A program made the translations under genes and the position numbers. From NCBI RefSeq assembly GCF_000415985.1, contig NZ_KE356561.1, positions 2,671,740 through 2,735,739 on the forward strand: a stretch of 64,000 nt of DNA, in the 5' to 3' direction. The notes below the pieces were generated by a model that had not been told where the DNA came from, did not search any database, and saw only the letters and a list, made by a program, of their open reading frames with translations. This document shows positions 9,269-19,572 of the stretch, piece after piece; within the stretch, counting starts at the first letter, position 1; the number at the start of each line of letters is the position of its first letter. The stretch comes from Haloquadratum walsbyi J07HQW2 (GTDB lineage Archaea > Halobacteriota > Halobacteria > Halobacteriales > Haloferacaceae).

Positions 9269-10063
9269 ATGTGTAGTGTGAAAGGAAAAGAGTGGTATCA
9301 AGCTGATGACGTTGCGCAAGAATACGAGTCAAAGCGATTCTCGCGTGGTGGTCAGCTTATTGATCGCCGAGAAAAGCGTGCTGTTCTTGACTCCCTTGGT
9401 CCCGTGGCTGACGCTGATATCCTTGAGATTGCCTGCGGGACGGGTCGGTTTACTTCGATGCTTGCAGGAAAAGGAGCAAATATTGTCGGGATTGACATTT
9501 CTGATGCAATGCTTGCACAGGGTCGGCGAAAGGCACGCGACAGTGGTGTGAGTGATAATCTTGAATTACTTCGTGGTGATGCTGCTCGACTCCCATTCCC
9601 TGACGATCACTTTGATGCGGTCTTTGCAGTCCGATTTTTCCATCTCGCGGAAACGCCGGCAACATTTCTCACAGAAATGGCACGGGTCTCAAACGATATT
9701 ATCTTCTTCGACACGTTTAATCACCGTAGTACACGTATCATTTACAATTGGCTTCTCCCAATGGGGTCACATTTATATTCCCGTTCACGGGTCGAAGAAC
9801 TCCTTTCAGACGCCGACCTTGCAATGGTAGATGACACTCATGACTTTTTGTTCCCGTACGGATTCTACCGTAAGATACCAAACGATCTTGCTCGTGGGTT
9901 TCGTGATATTGATAAATCACTTGGAGATGGTGATTTTGGTGACGCGCTTGCATCAGTCTCATACTGGACTGCAACCGTGACCACTGATTCGACGACAACA
10001 GGTAGGACCGATCTCGAAACACCGCATAACGTACCTGATGAAGCGGTCACAGCAGACGACTAA
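9269..10063 (+). CDS. Class I SAM-dependent methyltransferase
   Basis: A 264-residue protein. ILEIACGTGR (residues 51-60) is motif I of the Rossmann SAM-binding fold, and VGIDIS about 20 residues later carries the acidic residue that binds the ribose. The order and FDAVFAVRFFHLAE match UbiE/COQ5-like methyltransferases (Methyltransf_11). The start at MCSVKGKEWY fits the family, though a GTG four codons downstream is possible. The glycosyltransferase gene starts only 11 bases after its stop, so the pair is probably one operon, perhaps for a lipid or glycoconjugate. The substrate is unknown. Confidence 0.85.
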   Translation: MCSVKGKEWYQADDVAQEYESKRFSRGGQLIDRREKRAVLDSLGPVADADILEIACGTGRFTSMLAGKGANIVGIDISDAMLAQGRRKARDSGVSDNLELLRGDAARLPFPDDHFDAVFAVRFFHLAETPATFLTEMARVSNDIIFFDTFNHRSTRIIYNWLLPMGSHLYSRSRVEELLSDADLAMVDDTHDFLFPYGFYRKIPNDLARGFRDIDKSLGDGDFGDALASVSYWTATVTTDSTTTGRTDLETPHNVPDEAVTADD

Positions 10064-10074
10064 TACACTAACTG

Positions 10075-11007
10075 ATGCCTCCATCACCGCTTGATACGCC
10101 TAATATTGACCTTTCTGTTGTCATCCCTACGTTAAATGCTCGTGAGCAACTCACAAATAATCTTGATGCTCTCGCCGAGCACGCTCCTACAGCAGAAGTT
10201 ATTGTGGTCAATGGTCCCTCTGCCGATGGCACGAGTGGGATGGTTCAAAATCGCACAGATGTTGATGTATTAATTGAGGTTTCAGAACGAACACTGAACG
10301 TTGCTCGAAATGCTGGTATCATTGAGGCGACCGGAGAAGCAATTGCTATTTTGCATCATGACCTTACAGTCGAGCCAACATGGGTTGATGCAATTAAATC
10401 TGGACTCTCCCGTGCCACAGTCGTCACCGGACCTGTTCACCAGATGCTATCTGCTGGAATGACAACAACTGCCCGTGAGCAGACCGATATCGGCGGACGA
10501 ACGGTGACGTACTTCAACGGTGGAAATGTTGCATTTACTGCAGCAACGATTGAGGATATTGATGGGTTTGATGAATATCTCGAGACTGGCGGGGCTCGTG
10601 ATGTTGCTCATCGGTTGGCTGCAACAAATGAGCACGTTGCATGGGAACCAAAGATGTGTGTTCGCACTGAGTATGAAACCGATGGTGGAACGGAGGGCAG
10701 AGATATCGGCTGGAAATATCGCTCGTTAGCTTATCGATTAATAAAAAATTATGGCATTCGTCCCACCGTGGTACGCCGAACGCTCGCTCATATTGGTTGT
10801 GATGCGATTGATACTATCGAAGATCTTCTCGCTGACGATCGCACTCTTTCAGCATCTCTAAGCGTTGAGCGAGATGCTGTTATCGGTGCTGTTTCCGGTC
10901 TCATAACTGGGTTACAAGCACGATTTGCTGACCGGTCAGTGACACGAAATCCCAACGGCTGCTCTGCACGCGCTGATCGCGCTGTCACTCGATACGACTG
11001 GCGATAG
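10075..11007 (+). CDS. Glycosyltransferase family 2
   Basis: A 310-residue protein with a GT-A fold: DLSVVIPTLNA at residues 12-22 starts the nucleotide-sugar site, VIVVNGPSADGT is the second strand, and AILHHDLTVEPTW supplies the metal-binding acidic motif. FNGGNVAFTAATIEDIDGFDEYL is the usual acceptor-side segment. No membrane helices are visible, so it is likely cytoplasmic or peripheral. It follows the methyltransferase closely. Donor and acceptor cannot be deduced; haloarchaeal enzymes of this family often serve protein or lipid glycosylation. Confidence 0.85.
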   Translation: MPPSPLDTPNIDLSVVIPTLNAREQLTNNLDALAEHAPTAEVIVVNGPSADGTSGMVQNRTDVDVLIEVSERTLNVARNAGIIEATGEAIAILHHDLTVEPTWVDAIKSGLSRATVVTGPVHQMLSAGMTTTAREQTDIGGRTVTYFNGGNVAFTAATIEDIDGFDEYLETGGARDVAHRLAATNEHVAWEPKMCVRTEYETDGGTEGRDIGWKYRSLAYRLIKNYGIRPTVVRRTLAHIGCDAIDTIEDLLADDRTLSASLSVERDAVIGAVSGLITGLQARFADRSVTRNPNGCSARADRAVTRYDWR

Positions 11008-11037
11008 TATCCCGTGCATCTGTATTATCTAAATTCA

Positions 11038-11395
11038 AGCGCAAGATCCCTTCCTCAAGGAGCGACCGAAGTGAGCGAGTAGCGAGTATGGAGGGAGGGA
11101 AGCCCGGAAAACACACACGATAACGAATAGTCTAACATGTGATACATACGCTCCACAGAGCATAGGGAAGCCCAATTCAGTTCTGAGTTGTTCGACTCGG
11201 AGGAGGGTATCGAGTCGAGTAGAGCGGGCTGCGGGTGCCACACCACGCACTACAACGAAGAAACCTCTCTGAGCCTGAGCGTGCATCTGCATCTGGGCAG
11301 ACATTGACGGAAACGTCGGTTTCGCTGGAAGCCCCGTCCCCGTCCTCAGGACCGACCGGCGACGAGCCGTGAGTGAGTAGGTCGGGGGAGTTCAT
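11038..11395 (+). mobile_element. Internally deleted IS200/IS605 carcass
   Basis: The left part (11038-11105) is a GC-rich hairpin made of CCCTTCCTCAAGGAGCGACC and TGGAGGGAGGG, of the same style as the left end at 2511. The right part (about 11290-11395) reads as a TnpB C-terminal fragment, ETSVSLEAPSPSSGPTGDEP, and ends with GTGAGTGAGTAGGTCGGGGG, like the tnpB end at 4130. Almost all coding sequence between the two ends is gone. It is one of four such remnants in the window. Confidence 0.6.
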
Positions 11396-11793
11396 CGAGA
11401 CACTCCAAATCGGTCATATCACTGTATTTTAGAGATCATCGATTCGAATCTTGCGGCGTCGAATAGCGATCAAATGCCTTGTTGGTAATACCGAATCTGC
11501 TTTTTGAACTATCTGATCTAGCTATTGATCTTACACATAATCTGTGTCGATATCCTTCTGCTGATGCTGATAATATAATGCAGTTATCATGATATCAATC
11601 GTTAATCTGAATTTAATATGAGATTGTCACCATGCAAAGCCCGTGTTGAGTAGATGACATATGTTTTTGATCATTGGATATAAATCCTGCCGTAGTATTG
11701 CGATTATTTGGTATGTTTATGATTCCCAAATCGTTTTCTATTCGTAATTTATTTATAGAAGTGCTTGTATATTTTAAATGAGGTTTCATAACA
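11396..11793 (+). promoter_or_regulatory. Thermosome upstream region with TATA-like box
   Basis: About 400 AT-rich bases without a gene. The stretch TTTATTTATAG at 11748-11758 is the best TATA-box candidate, 36-46 bases before the thermosome ATG, which fits an almost leaderless transcript. No clear operator or riboswitch is visible in the rest. Confidence 0.4.
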
Positions 11794-13359
11794 ATGTCGA
11801 CACGAATGCAGCCGCTTGCGGTACTGACAGAGGAGAGTGAGCGTACTCGTGGTGAGGATGCACAGAACGCAAACGTTGAAGCTGGAAAAGCCGTTGCGAG
11901 TTCTGTTCGAACAACGCTTGGTCCGCGTGGAATGGACAAAATGCTCGTTGACTCCGGCGGTGACGTCGTAATCACGAATGATGGTGCGACAATCCTCGGT
12001 GAAATGGATATTGAGCATCCTGCTGCACAGATGATTGTCGAAGTCGCAGAGTCACAAGAAGAATCCGTTGGCGATGGAACAACAACGGCAGCAGTATTGA
12101 CGGGTGAACTTCTTTCTGAAGCCGAATCACTATTTGATGATGGGCTACACCCAACTGTCGTCGCCGAAGGATATAGTAGGGCTGCAGAGCTAGCGCACGA
12201 TGCTATCGATGCTCAGGTCGACAATGTTGAGATCGATGATGAGCTCCTCCAGTCTGTTGCTGAGTCATCTATGACCGGAAAAGGAACCGGTGATGTGGCT
12301 GCTGATCGCTTAGCTAGTCTTGTTGTTGATGCCGTACAACGAGTCCGAGAGGCCAACGATGAGTTTGATGCCGATGATATCAAGACACACACTCAAACAG
12401 GTGCGTCGTCTTCTGCATCAGATCTACTTGAGGGCGTTGTGATTGACACTGAGCGCGTCGCTGATGGAATGCCTACGACGGCGACTGATGCATCCATTGC
12501 GGTATTAGATGTTGAGCTCGGTCTTCGTGAAGGTGAAGTCGATGCGGAGTATGCGATTTCATCCGTTGATCAACTTGAGGCAGCCGTTACCGCTGAAGAT
12601 GATGAACTTCGTGAGTATGCATCAACACTTTCGGATGCCGGTGCTGATGTTGTCTTTTCAACGGACTCGATTAGTGACCGTGTTGCATCATATCTCGCCC
12701 GTGAGGAGATCATTGCTTTCGAAGACATTGATGATGATGATGCCCGCACTGTTGCTCGTGCGACAGGGTCATCTCGTCTTGGTCGACTTGAGGAACTCGA
12801 ACCTAGTGACCTCGGCACCGTTGACAGTGTTTCAACCGAAACATACGGCGAAGATGAACTAACTGTTGTTGAGGGTGGTGCTGAGAGCACAGCGGCAACA
12901 CTCTTAGTCCGTGGTAGCACAGAACATGTTCTTGATGAGCTCTCCCGCGCCATTGATGATGCAGTAAACGCCACCGTTGTTGCACTTGAAAGTGGTGTGG
13001 TCCCTGGTGCTGGTGGCACTGAGATTGCTATTTCAGATTCGATTCGCTCTGAAGCAGCCAGTATTGAAGGTCGACAGCAACTCGCTGTTGAGTCATTTGC
13101 AGATGCCGTTGATGCTGTACCCCGAACATTGGCACAAAATACGGGTATGGATCCAATCGATGCCGTTGTTGACCTTCGTTCAACATTTGAGACTGAGGAC
13201 TGTGCTGGTCTTGTGGCGACTGAACAAACTGGTGAGGTCGCGGACCCACTTACAGCAGGAATTGTCGACCCTGCAGCGGTCAAACATGAAGCAATTACCG
13301 CTGCGACAGAGGCAACGACAATGATCGTCAGAATTGACGATGTGATTTCCTCTGAGTAA
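11794..13359 (+). CDS. thsC: Thermosome subunit (group II chaperonin), divergent type
   Basis: A 521-residue group II chaperonin. [12 protein letters not shown] and [19 protein letters not shown] in the first 85 residues and the ATPase motif [10 protein letters not shown] (Gly93-Asp94-Gly95-Thr96-Thr97) are intact; [16 protein letters not shown] forms the second half of the equatorial site. The protein lacks the Gly/Met-rich C-terminal tail usual for the main haloarchaeal subunits and is shorter than the common 550-560 residues. That is why I place it with the third, divergent haloarchaeal subunit (CCT3/ThsC type); the exact subunit name is inferred. Thermosomes form double rings in the cytoplasm and fold proteins with ATP. 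It is a single-gene unit. Confidence 0.85.
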   Translation: MSTRMQPLAVLTEESERTRGEDAQNANVEAGKAVASSVRTTLGPRGMDKMLVDSGGDVVITNDGATILGEMDIEHPAAQMIVEVAESQEESVGDGTTTAAVLTGELLSEAESLFDDGLHPTVVAEGYSRAAELAHDAIDAQVDNVEIDDELLQSVAESSMTGKGTGDVAADRLASLVVDAVQRVREANDEFDADDIKTHTQTGASSSASDLLEGVVIDTERVADGMPTTATDASIAVLDVELGLREGEVDAEYAISSVDQLEAAVTAEDDELREYASTLSDAGADVVFSTDSISDRVASYLAREEIIAFEDIDDDDARTVARATGSSRLGRLEELEPSDLGTVDSVSTETYGEDELTVVEGGAESTAATLLVRGSTEHVLDELSRAIDDAVNATVVALESGVVPGAGGTEIAISDSIRSEAASIEGRQQLAVESFADAVDAVPRTLAQNTGMDPIDAVVDLRSTFETEDCAGLVATEQTGEVADPLTAGIVDPAAVKHEAITAATEATTMIVRIDDVISSE

Positions 13360-13499
13360 GGTCCTCAAAAAATGAGTCTTCGGTAGTTTATATCTCCAAA
13401 TATACGCCGGGTTGCATTCATTGTGGTTGGTTATCCGCAGTTCAATTTTCTATACCAGAACGAGTACGCTGGTGAACGTTTCACGATTACGGAAAGTCG

Positions 13500-13905
13500 A
13501 GGAGAGAGCCCCGTGCTTTCGCGCGGGGATGAAATCCGACAACCTACTACAGAACCCACAGCCGACAGCCGTTCGAGTTTGGATTCTTAGAAGTTATGGG
13601 GGGTTCGACCGTGCTCTATAATAATGGTCTTCTTCACGCATGGCACGACGGTTTCACCGTCTACTGGTCTTCGACCAGCGACCGTGGAGGGAAGCGGTAT
13701 TGCCGTTGAAGCGTCCAGCACGTTTGGATGGGAAGACCCTGTTGACAGGGCTATATCCGTTGTAATGCACGTCCTCGGTCACAATTGGACGGCTCCCGTT
13801 GAAGAGTCACCTGAAAGCGTCTTTGAACCCCAAGAAAACACGGAACCTCACACTCCGCTTCGTGGAATCCTCGCTGACGGGCGGGGAGGATGTCAAACTT
13901 GCATA
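13500..13905 (+). repeat. Hairpin-bounded repeat or element remnant, copy B
   Basis: The left end is a strong hairpin at 13509-13528 (CCCCGTGC, loop TTTC, GCGCGGGG) followed by GATGAAATCCGAC; the right end is a second hairpin at about 13868-13889 followed by GATGTCAAAC. The same two end words (AATCCGAC after the left hairpin, GGATGTCAAAC after the right) bound the copy at 45617-46190. The interior is GC-richer than the flanks, partly open in one frame, and I do not recognise a protein. I take it as a non-autonomous relative of IS200/IS605 elements. The flanks 13360-13499 hold nothing else. Confidence 0.55.
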
Positions 13906-13936
13906 CTCAGGGAATCTCTCTCCAGAGAGACTTTGA

Positions 13937-14737
13937 TCAAAACGTGATCTGAACAGTATCCTCGGTGGTAAGTTCGAACGCTTCTGTTCCTCGACCGTGA
14001 TTTACATCACACTCAACAAAGCCATGACTCCCAATAGTGAGCAATGGCTCACCAGTATCAACACCAGTGAATGTCGATGTTACCCTTGCAGTTGTTGTCC
14101 CAACTGTGCCCATCTCACCAGTTCGACCGGTAAGAAATGATCCCGGAATATTCGTGATCACATTGCCAAAGTCATCAGTGACGAGCACTTCACCCTCTGC
14201 AGTTGCACTGTCAGCGTTGATCGTTGCTGATGGAAACTCACACTGCACTGTTGCTGTGGCAGAAATAGATGTCACTGCATCCAGTGTCTCCAATGAGGCA
14301 ATCCCATGATCATGGATGACAGCCGCTGCCGGGGCAAACACATCACGCCCATGAAATGTTGCTGACTGTGGCTCTGTGTAATCATATCGAAAGTACTCAA
14401 GACGGTCATCCTGTCTCGGTAACCCATCTGATGCGTGTTCACTAAGTCGACGGGCAACTGGTCTGAGAACGCCATTATCTGGACCAATCAATACATGATT
14501 GTCAACTCGAATCACAATTGCATCACGGTCGGTCCCAACCCCGGGGTCAACGACAACAAGATGGACTGCCGGTGGAAAATATGGGATCGTTTCTCGACAC
14601 CAAAATGCCGCTGCTCGGACGTCCTGTCGGGGTAGGTCATGTGTCACATCAACGAGTCGGGTATCAGCTTCCTGTAATATAACACCCTTCATCGCAGCAG
14701 GGTATGGCGAGCCAAAATCAGATGCAAGAGTGATCAT
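13937..14737 (-). CDS. SAM hydrolase/halogenase-family protein (DUF62)
   Basis: A 266-residue protein of the S-adenosyl-L-methionine hydroxide adenosyltransferase family (the fold of chlorinase and fluorinase). Visible are the opening MITLASDFGSPYPAAMKG with Asp7, the VVDPGVGT motif, GPDNGVL, and the C-terminal beta domain with SHGFVECDVN. Archaeal members hydrolyse SAM to adenosine and methionine with water as nucleophile; true halogenases are rare. The gene follows nadM directly, with the nadM stop and this start sharing one base (TAATG), so they form one operon. Adenosine and NAD metabolism may be linked through this pairing, which is an inference. Confidence 0.85.
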   Translation of the reverse strand: MITLASDFGSPYPAAMKGVILQEADTRLVDVTHDLPRQDVRAAAFWCRETIPYFPPAVHLVVVDPGVGTDRDAIVIRVDNHVLIGPDNGVLRPVARRLSEHASDGLPRQDDRLEYFRYDYTEPQSATFHGRDVFAPAAAVIHDHGIASLETLDAVTSISATATVQCEFPSATINADSATAEGEVLVTDDFGNVITNIPGSFLTGRTGEMGTVGTTTARVTSTFTGVDTGEPLLTIGSHGFVECDVNHGRGTEAFELTTEDTVQITF

Positions 14738-15369
14738 TATTCAGTTGTGCCTGGATTCGGGTTTGGGCTTGGATCTGAGTTCTCCTCTATATCCTTATTA
14801 TGATTCTTAACATCATCACTGAGTTCATTTTCAGTTGTGCTGCTTATCCTCTCGTGATTTGTTGAGGTATCGGTTGCACCAAGTCGACGCATCCGCTCAA
14901 TGCCGTCAATCTCTTCGATTACATCGATAACCTGACTTGGAACCAGCGATTTCCAGTCATCATCATGTATCATGCGCTCTCGAAGTGTTGATCCTTTGAG
15001 AATCTCTCTATTAAACATCGGTGATTGTCGTACCTCGACATCGGCTTCGCTGAATAACTGAATCACAAGAGGATTGTTCGAGTATGCAACGTCGAATGTC
15101 GGAGACATACTTTGAACATGACTAACCCACACAGAGTTTCGATCGAGGTCCTCAATCGGCACCGCATATGTTGTGACATCAAAATCAGCAACGGACTTTG
15201 TCACCATCATAACCCGTTCACCGGCGGTAAATGGATTCTGTTGTGTGTGTGAGTGCCCGGCTGACCCGATTCCAAGCACTAATTCATCAACCTCAGCAGT
15301 GATTGCTTTAACCATCTTGTGATGCCCGTTGTGATATGGCTGAAATCGGCCGATATAGAACCCCCGCAT
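14737..15369 (-). CDS. nadM: Nicotinamide-nucleotide adenylyltransferase (archaeal type)
   Basis: A 210-residue protein. The start MRGFYIGRFQPYHNGHH carries the GRFQP and HxGH motifs (His13, His16) of the nucleotidyltransferase fold; LVLGIGSAGHSHTQQNPFT is the archaeal NadM signature and GSTLRERM a late version of the SxTxxR site. It joins ATP and nicotinamide mononucleotide to make NAD. The family core is about 170 residues; the last 40 here are an acidic, Asn/Ser-rich extension. A TATA-like TTATTTATTTG (15391-15402) lies about 22 bases before the ATG, which points to a leaderless transcript. Confidence 0.9.
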   Translation of the reverse strand: MRGFYIGRFQPYHNGHHKMVKAITAEVDELVLGIGSAGHSHTQQNPFTAGERVMMVTKSVADFDVTTYAVPIEDLDRNSVWVSHVQSMSPTFDVAYSNNPLVIQLFSEADVEVRQSPMFNREILKGSTLRERMIHDDDWKSLVPSQVIDVIEEIDGIERMRRLGATDTSTNHERISSTTENELSDDVKNHNKDIEENSDPSPNPNPGTTE

Positions 15370-15534
15370 ATCTCCCTTGTTGGGACCATCACAAATAAAT
15401 AATCCGAGTCTATCGGTTTTTCTGATTTGGGTAATATCAGCGCTCTCACCCGTGATTATTGCTGTTTTGTCCCGGTCAAATGGGGAGAAAGTATATCAGT
15501 GCTCCAGCCTTGTTTTTTGATAGCGACGCATTCT

Positions 15535-17790
15535 ATGAGTAACGATACGGACTCAGACGAGAACCCTCCGGCAGAGGGCAGCGGCTTTACTGATGAGACG
15601 CCCGACTCGCCACAGCACGATGGCGATGGGCACTCTGAGGAATATGCCAACGTCGAAGCCGGTACTGATACTGATACTGGCGCCAACGCAGGTGCCAACG
15701 GCCGTGGCGATGATCTCGGCCGCGAAGACCACGATGATCGCGGTGACGGCGACCGCGACCGTGGCCATGATAGTTATGATGACTCTACTGACACGGTTGA
15801 TCCAAGTGACACCACAGATGGCAAGAATGGATCAATCGAGGAACTCGGCAGCGATGTTGAAGTTGACGCTGAGGTTAAAGATGATGTTGGCGAAGAAGAC
15901 CTTCTTGGTGGACTAAAAATCGATTCAACAGCTGAGATCGATGTTCCAGATCGTCTTGTTGACCAAGTCATTGGACAAGAACATGCACGAGACGTCGTCA
16001 TGAAGGCGGCAAAACAGCGACGCCACGTGATGATGATTGGCTCCCCTGGAACAGGGAAGTCGATGCTTGCAAAAGCAATGTCAGAACTCCTTCCAAAAGA
16101 AGAACTGCAAGACGTTCTTGTCTATCATAACCCAGACGACGGCAACAATCCAAAAGTTCGAACAGTTCCGGCTGGTAAAGGTGACCAGATTGTTGATGCC
16201 CACAAGGAAGAGGCACGCAAGCGGAATCAGATGCGTTCATTCCTCATGTGGATCATCATTGCAATTGTTCTTGGATATTCACTTATTATTGCTGGACAGA
16301 TTTTACTTGGGATCCTTGCTGCCGGTGTCATCTACCTCGCGTTCCGCTATGGATCACGCGGCGGAGATGCGATGATTCCAAATCACATCGTTAACAATGC
16401 TGACACGACGACGGCACCATTCGAAGACGCAACAGGCGCTCACGCTGGCGCACTTCTTGGAGATGTCCGTCATGACCCATTCCAATCAGGTGGGATGGAA
16501 ACACCAAGCCACGATCGTGTTGAGCCTGGGTCAATTCATAAAGCGAATAAAGGTGTTCTATACGTCGATGAGATCAATACGCTTGATATTCGCAGCCAAC
16601 AGCATCTGATGACCGCTATTCAGGAAGGCGAGTTTTCAATTACTGGGCAGTCTGAGCGATCCTCAGGTGCAATGGTTCAGACGGAACCGGTCCCGACAGA
16701 TTTCATCATGATTGCTGCGGGGAATCTTGATGCAATGGAGAACATGCATCCTGCACTTCGTTCACGAATCAAGGGATACGGATACGAAGTGTATATGGAT
16801 GATACAATCGAGGATACTCCGGACATGCGGCGGAAGTATACTCGATTTATTGCTCAGGAAGTCAACAAAGACGGTCGACTTCCAGATTACGATGCTGAAG
16901 CAATTGAAGAAATCATTCTTGAGGCTCGTCGCCGCGCCGGTCGAAAGGGACACCTCACGCTTGAACTGAGAAATCTCGGGGGTCTTGTTCGAGTTGCTGG
17001 TGACATTGCACGTGCCTCAAATGCTGATTACGTCAGACGAGATCATGTGCTGCAGGCGAAGGGACGTAGTCGCTCGATCGAGCAGCAGCTTGCTGATGAT
17101 TACATCGAGCGTCGTAAAGACTACGAACTGCAGGTATCTGATGGATATCAGGCTGGTCGCGTGAATGGTCTTGCCGTGATGGGTGAAGACTCCGGTATTA
17201 TGCTTCCTGTGATGGCAGAAGTGACGCCGTCACAAGGTCCAGGTAAGGTCATCGCGACTGGAAAGCTCAAAGAGATGGCACAGGAGGCTGTTGATAATGT
17301 CTCTGCGATTATTAAGAAATTCTCCGATGAGAACATCTCTGAAAAGGACATGCACATCCAATTTGTCCAGACAGGACAACAGGGTGTCGATGGTGATTCC
17401 GCGTCGATCACTGTTGCAACAGCGGTCATTTCAGCGCTTGAAGATGTCGGCGTCGATCAGTCACTTGCAATGACAGGCAGTCTCTCCGTTCGTGGTGATG
17501 TCCTTCCAGTTGGTGGTGTCACTCACAAGATTGAGGCAGCTGCAAAATCCGGGTGTGAGCGAATCATCATCCCAGCAGCAAACTCACAGGATGTAATGAT
17601 TGAAGAAGAATACGAAGAAATGGTTGAAATCATTCCTGTTTCGCATATCAGCGAGGTGCTTGATATTGCACTTGAGGGTGAAGCTGAGAAGGACTCACTC
17701 GTTGCTCGACTGAAGAGTATCACTGGGTCAGCGCTTTCACAGGGCAAGAACGAAACAGTCTCTGGACCATCAAACCCGAATCCACAGTAA
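15535..17790 (+). CDS. lonB: Membrane-bound ATP-dependent protease LonB
   Basis: A 751-residue archaeal Lon protease. The ATG at 15535 is preferred over upstream starts because the sequence then begins with an acidic, disordered tail (residues 1-110) usual for haloarchaeal LonB. The Walker A motif GSPGTGKS includes Lys175. Two transmembrane helices follow ([20 protein letters not shown] and the next hydrophobic run), inserted in the AAA+ domain and characteristic of LonB. The protease domain has the catalytic dyad Ser622 (GDSAS) and Lys665 (THKIEAA), 43 residues apart as in bacterial Lon. It degrades damaged and regulatory proteins at the membrane; in Haloferax it controls carotenoid synthesis and is essential. 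Monocistronic, divergent from nadM. Confidence 0.95.
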   Translation: MSNDTDSDENPPAEGSGFTDETPDSPQHDGDGHSEEYANVEAGTDTDTGANAGANGRGDDLGREDHDDRGDGDRDRGHDSYDDSTDTVDPSDTTDGKNGSIEELGSDVEVDAEVKDDVGEEDLLGGLKIDSTAEIDVPDRLVDQVIGQEHARDVVMKAAKQRRHVMMIGSPGTGKSMLAKAMSELLPKEELQDVLVYHNPDDGNNPKVRTVPAGKGDQIVDAHKEEARKRNQMRSFLMWIIIAIVLGYSLIIAGQILLGILAAGVIYLAFRYGSRGGDAMIPNHIVNNADTTTAPFEDATGAHAGALLGDVRHDPFQSGGMETPSHDRVEPGSIHKANKGVLYVDEINTLDIRSQQHLMTAIQEGEFSITGQSERSSGAMVQTEPVPTDFIMIAAGNLDAMENMHPALRSRIKGYGYEVYMDDTIEDTPDMRRKYTRFIAQEVNKDGRLPDYDAEAIEEIILEARRRAGRKGHLTLELRNLGGLVRVAGDIARASNADYVRRDHVLQAKGRSRSIEQQLADDYIERRKDYELQVSDGYQAGRVNGLAVMGEDSGIMLPVMAEVTPSQGPGKVIATGKLKEMAQEAVDNVSAIIKKFSDENISEKDMHIQFVQTGQQGVDGDSASITVATAVISALEDVGVDQSLAMTGSLSVRGDVLPVGGVTHKIEAAAKSGCERIIIPAANSQDVMIEEEYEEMVEIIPVSHISEVLDIALEGEAEKDSLVARLKSITGSALSQGKNETVSGPSNPNPQ

Positions 17791-17923
17791 CGACACGCTG
17801 ATTTATCCGAATTTATATTTGTATTCATATTCATATCGCTTTGACGTTCATTTCACTACTTCTCAATATCTCTTGTATACAGACCACGCAAACTAATTTG
17901 TAATCAACATTGAATTAATATCA

Positions 17924-18979
17924 ATGCCACAATGGGCAACCTTCGCTGGATTCACTTTTCTCATTACTGCTGGATTGTTGATTCTTTCACATGCTTCACG
18001 CGGAGCAATTGATACTGGCTCAGATGCTTCCACAGCAGCTACTGAGACGGGTTCGGACCCAGATCACCCGCCTCAAGAGCTTTCTGAGCCTGTAATCACA
18101 TCCGACTCGAGACTAAATCGACATCACGATCATAATACCGCATCATCAACTAGTAATCGAAGCAACGCGACCACTGCCGGTGTCAGCTCTGACTCGGGGC
18201 AAGCATGTGATGATGATCTCTTGAGTACCGCCGAGTCTGCACACCCGTTTGATATGGGTGATCATACTGTAAGTGCAGACGATACCACCACTGCAGAGTC
18301 AAATCATACCAGTAATCCACACGAGACTTATCAGGAATCAGAAAGCGAGATACACGCGAAATTATCACAACCAGATCTCTCAACAACAGCGTTACTTGCT
18401 AATGTCACCGTGTCACAGGGATTATTTGCGATGTTGCTGATAATTGGTGCATGGATTGCGCGCATCCCTATCTCAGCGTTTGGCATTGGAACAGGTCCGA
18501 CAGGAATCCTCGTGCTTGCTTTGGGTACCGGTACAGGCATTATCCTTTATATTGGCAATGAGTTTGGTTCAACACTTGGTGCACATTTTGGACTTGGTGA
18601 AGGTGAAGCGCTCCGGTCTGCACTTGCTCCTGAGACGTCAGTCGAATGGGTTGTACTTCTTGTTGTCGTATTACCGATTATCGCAGGCTTTGAGGAATTA
18701 TTATTCCGTGGCGCGCTCATCGGCGTTATTGCCGTTGGATATAACATCTCACCGTGGACCTTAGCAATTGTATCGTCTATTGCATTTGCGCTTGGACACG
18801 GTGCACAAGGACGGATCGGAGTTATTGTGACGGGAGTGTTTGGATTCATTCTTGCGGCTGTGTTTATTATAACTGAAAGTCTTCTTATTGTTATTATCGC
18901 ACATTACTTTGTTAATGCGCTTGAGTTTGTTATTCATGAGGGGTTTAATATTGAGTTTTATTCAGTGTCAGACGCGTGA
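17924..18979 (+). CDS. CPBP-family intramembrane metalloprotease
   Basis: A 351-residue membrane protein. One helix at the N-terminus is followed by a hydrophilic, low-complexity stretch (about residues 27-150), then a block of helices with the CPBP/Abi signature: Glu257-Glu258 and Arg262 (EELLFRG), FALGHGAQGR with a catalytic His, and AHYFVNALEF with a second conserved His and Asn. This family includes CAAX-prenyl proteases and bacteriocin-immunity proteins. The natural substrate in haloarchaea is not known. The unusual feature is the long non-conserved linker. The SRPBCC gene starts 36 bases after it and may be cotranscribed. Confidence 0.85.
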   Translation: MPQWATFAGFTFLITAGLLILSHASRGAIDTGSDASTAATETGSDPDHPPQELSEPVITSDSRLNRHHDHNTASSTSNRSNATTAGVSSDSGQACDDDLLSTAESAHPFDMGDHTVSADDTTTAESNHTSNPHETYQESESEIHAKLSQPDLSTTALLANVTVSQGLFAMLLIIGAWIARIPISAFGIGTGPTGILVLALGTGTGIILYIGNEFGSTLGAHFGLGEGEALRSALAPETSVEWVVLLVVVLPIIAGFEELLFRGALIGVIAVGYNISPWTLAIVSSIAFALGHGAQGRIGVIVTGVFGFILAAVFIITESLLIVIIAHYFVNALEFVIHEGFNIEFYSVSDA

Positions 18980-19015
18980 TTCTTTACAGTAGGGAACCTC
19001 AATTTCAATTAATTC

Positions 19016-19465
19016 ATGACGCGAACTGATGTCACAGCAACAACACAGATTGATGCCTCTGTTGAAGTGGTCTTCGAATACTTGGACGATCCACGAAATC
19101 AACCAGAGTTCACCCCGAGTTTAACACGCTCCGAGCCGGTTGAAGAACTTTCAAACGGAGGAAAACGTGTAGCATACACATACTCAATGGCTGGAATTGA
19201 TCTCACCGGTGAAATTACTGCAACAACATATGAGCCTGAATCAGCCATTCATTGGGAGATGGACGGCGATATTACCGGCGAGATACAGTGGAATTTTGAG
19301 GCTGATGAAGGAACAACAGTATTTTCATACACTGCCCGGTATGACATTCCTGTTCCAGTTCTTGATTCAGTAGTAAAGCCATTTGCTGAGCGATATAATG
19401 AACGTGAACTTAATACCGCGCTGGAGAACCTTCGTACTCGTATCGAAGCTGATTCTATAAACTGA
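19016..19465 (+). CDS. SRPBCC-fold protein (polyketide cyclase/START-like)
   Basis: A 149-residue protein with the START-like helix-grip pattern: an N-terminal strand VTATTQIDASVEVVFEYLDD, the PRNQPEFTPSL turn, several beta strands (HWEMDGDITGEIQWNFEADE), and a long C-terminal helix (AERYNERELNTALENLRTRIE). Proteins of this fold bind hydrophobic ligands in a central cavity. The ligand cannot be deduced. Confidence 0.85.
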   Translation: MTRTDVTATTQIDASVEVVFEYLDDPRNQPEFTPSLTRSEPVEELSNGGKRVAYTYSMAGIDLTGEITATTYEPESAIHWEMDGDITGEIQWNFEADEGTTVFSYTARYDIPVPVLDSVVKPFAERYNERELNTALENLRTRIEADSIN

Positions 19466-19572
19466 GTTCTCTTTACTCACATCTCTCATCGGGTCTGACC
19501 CAGTATTCGATTTAAGAATCCGTGATGGACGTAGGAGCATTTGATGATATCATTCATATAAATTTAGATATA

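Noticed and set aside
12570-13283. Long open frame on the reverse strand inside the thermosome gene
   Set aside because: It is an antisense shadow of a strongly coding gene; composition is Ser/Thr/Arg-rich and unlike any acidic haloarchaeal protein, and no family pattern is visible.
13624-13947. Open frame in repeat copy B (ASTFGWEDPVDRAISVV...)
   Set aside because: Looks somewhat protein-like but no family was recognised, it starts at the middle of the element and ends past its hairpin; kept as element interior only.
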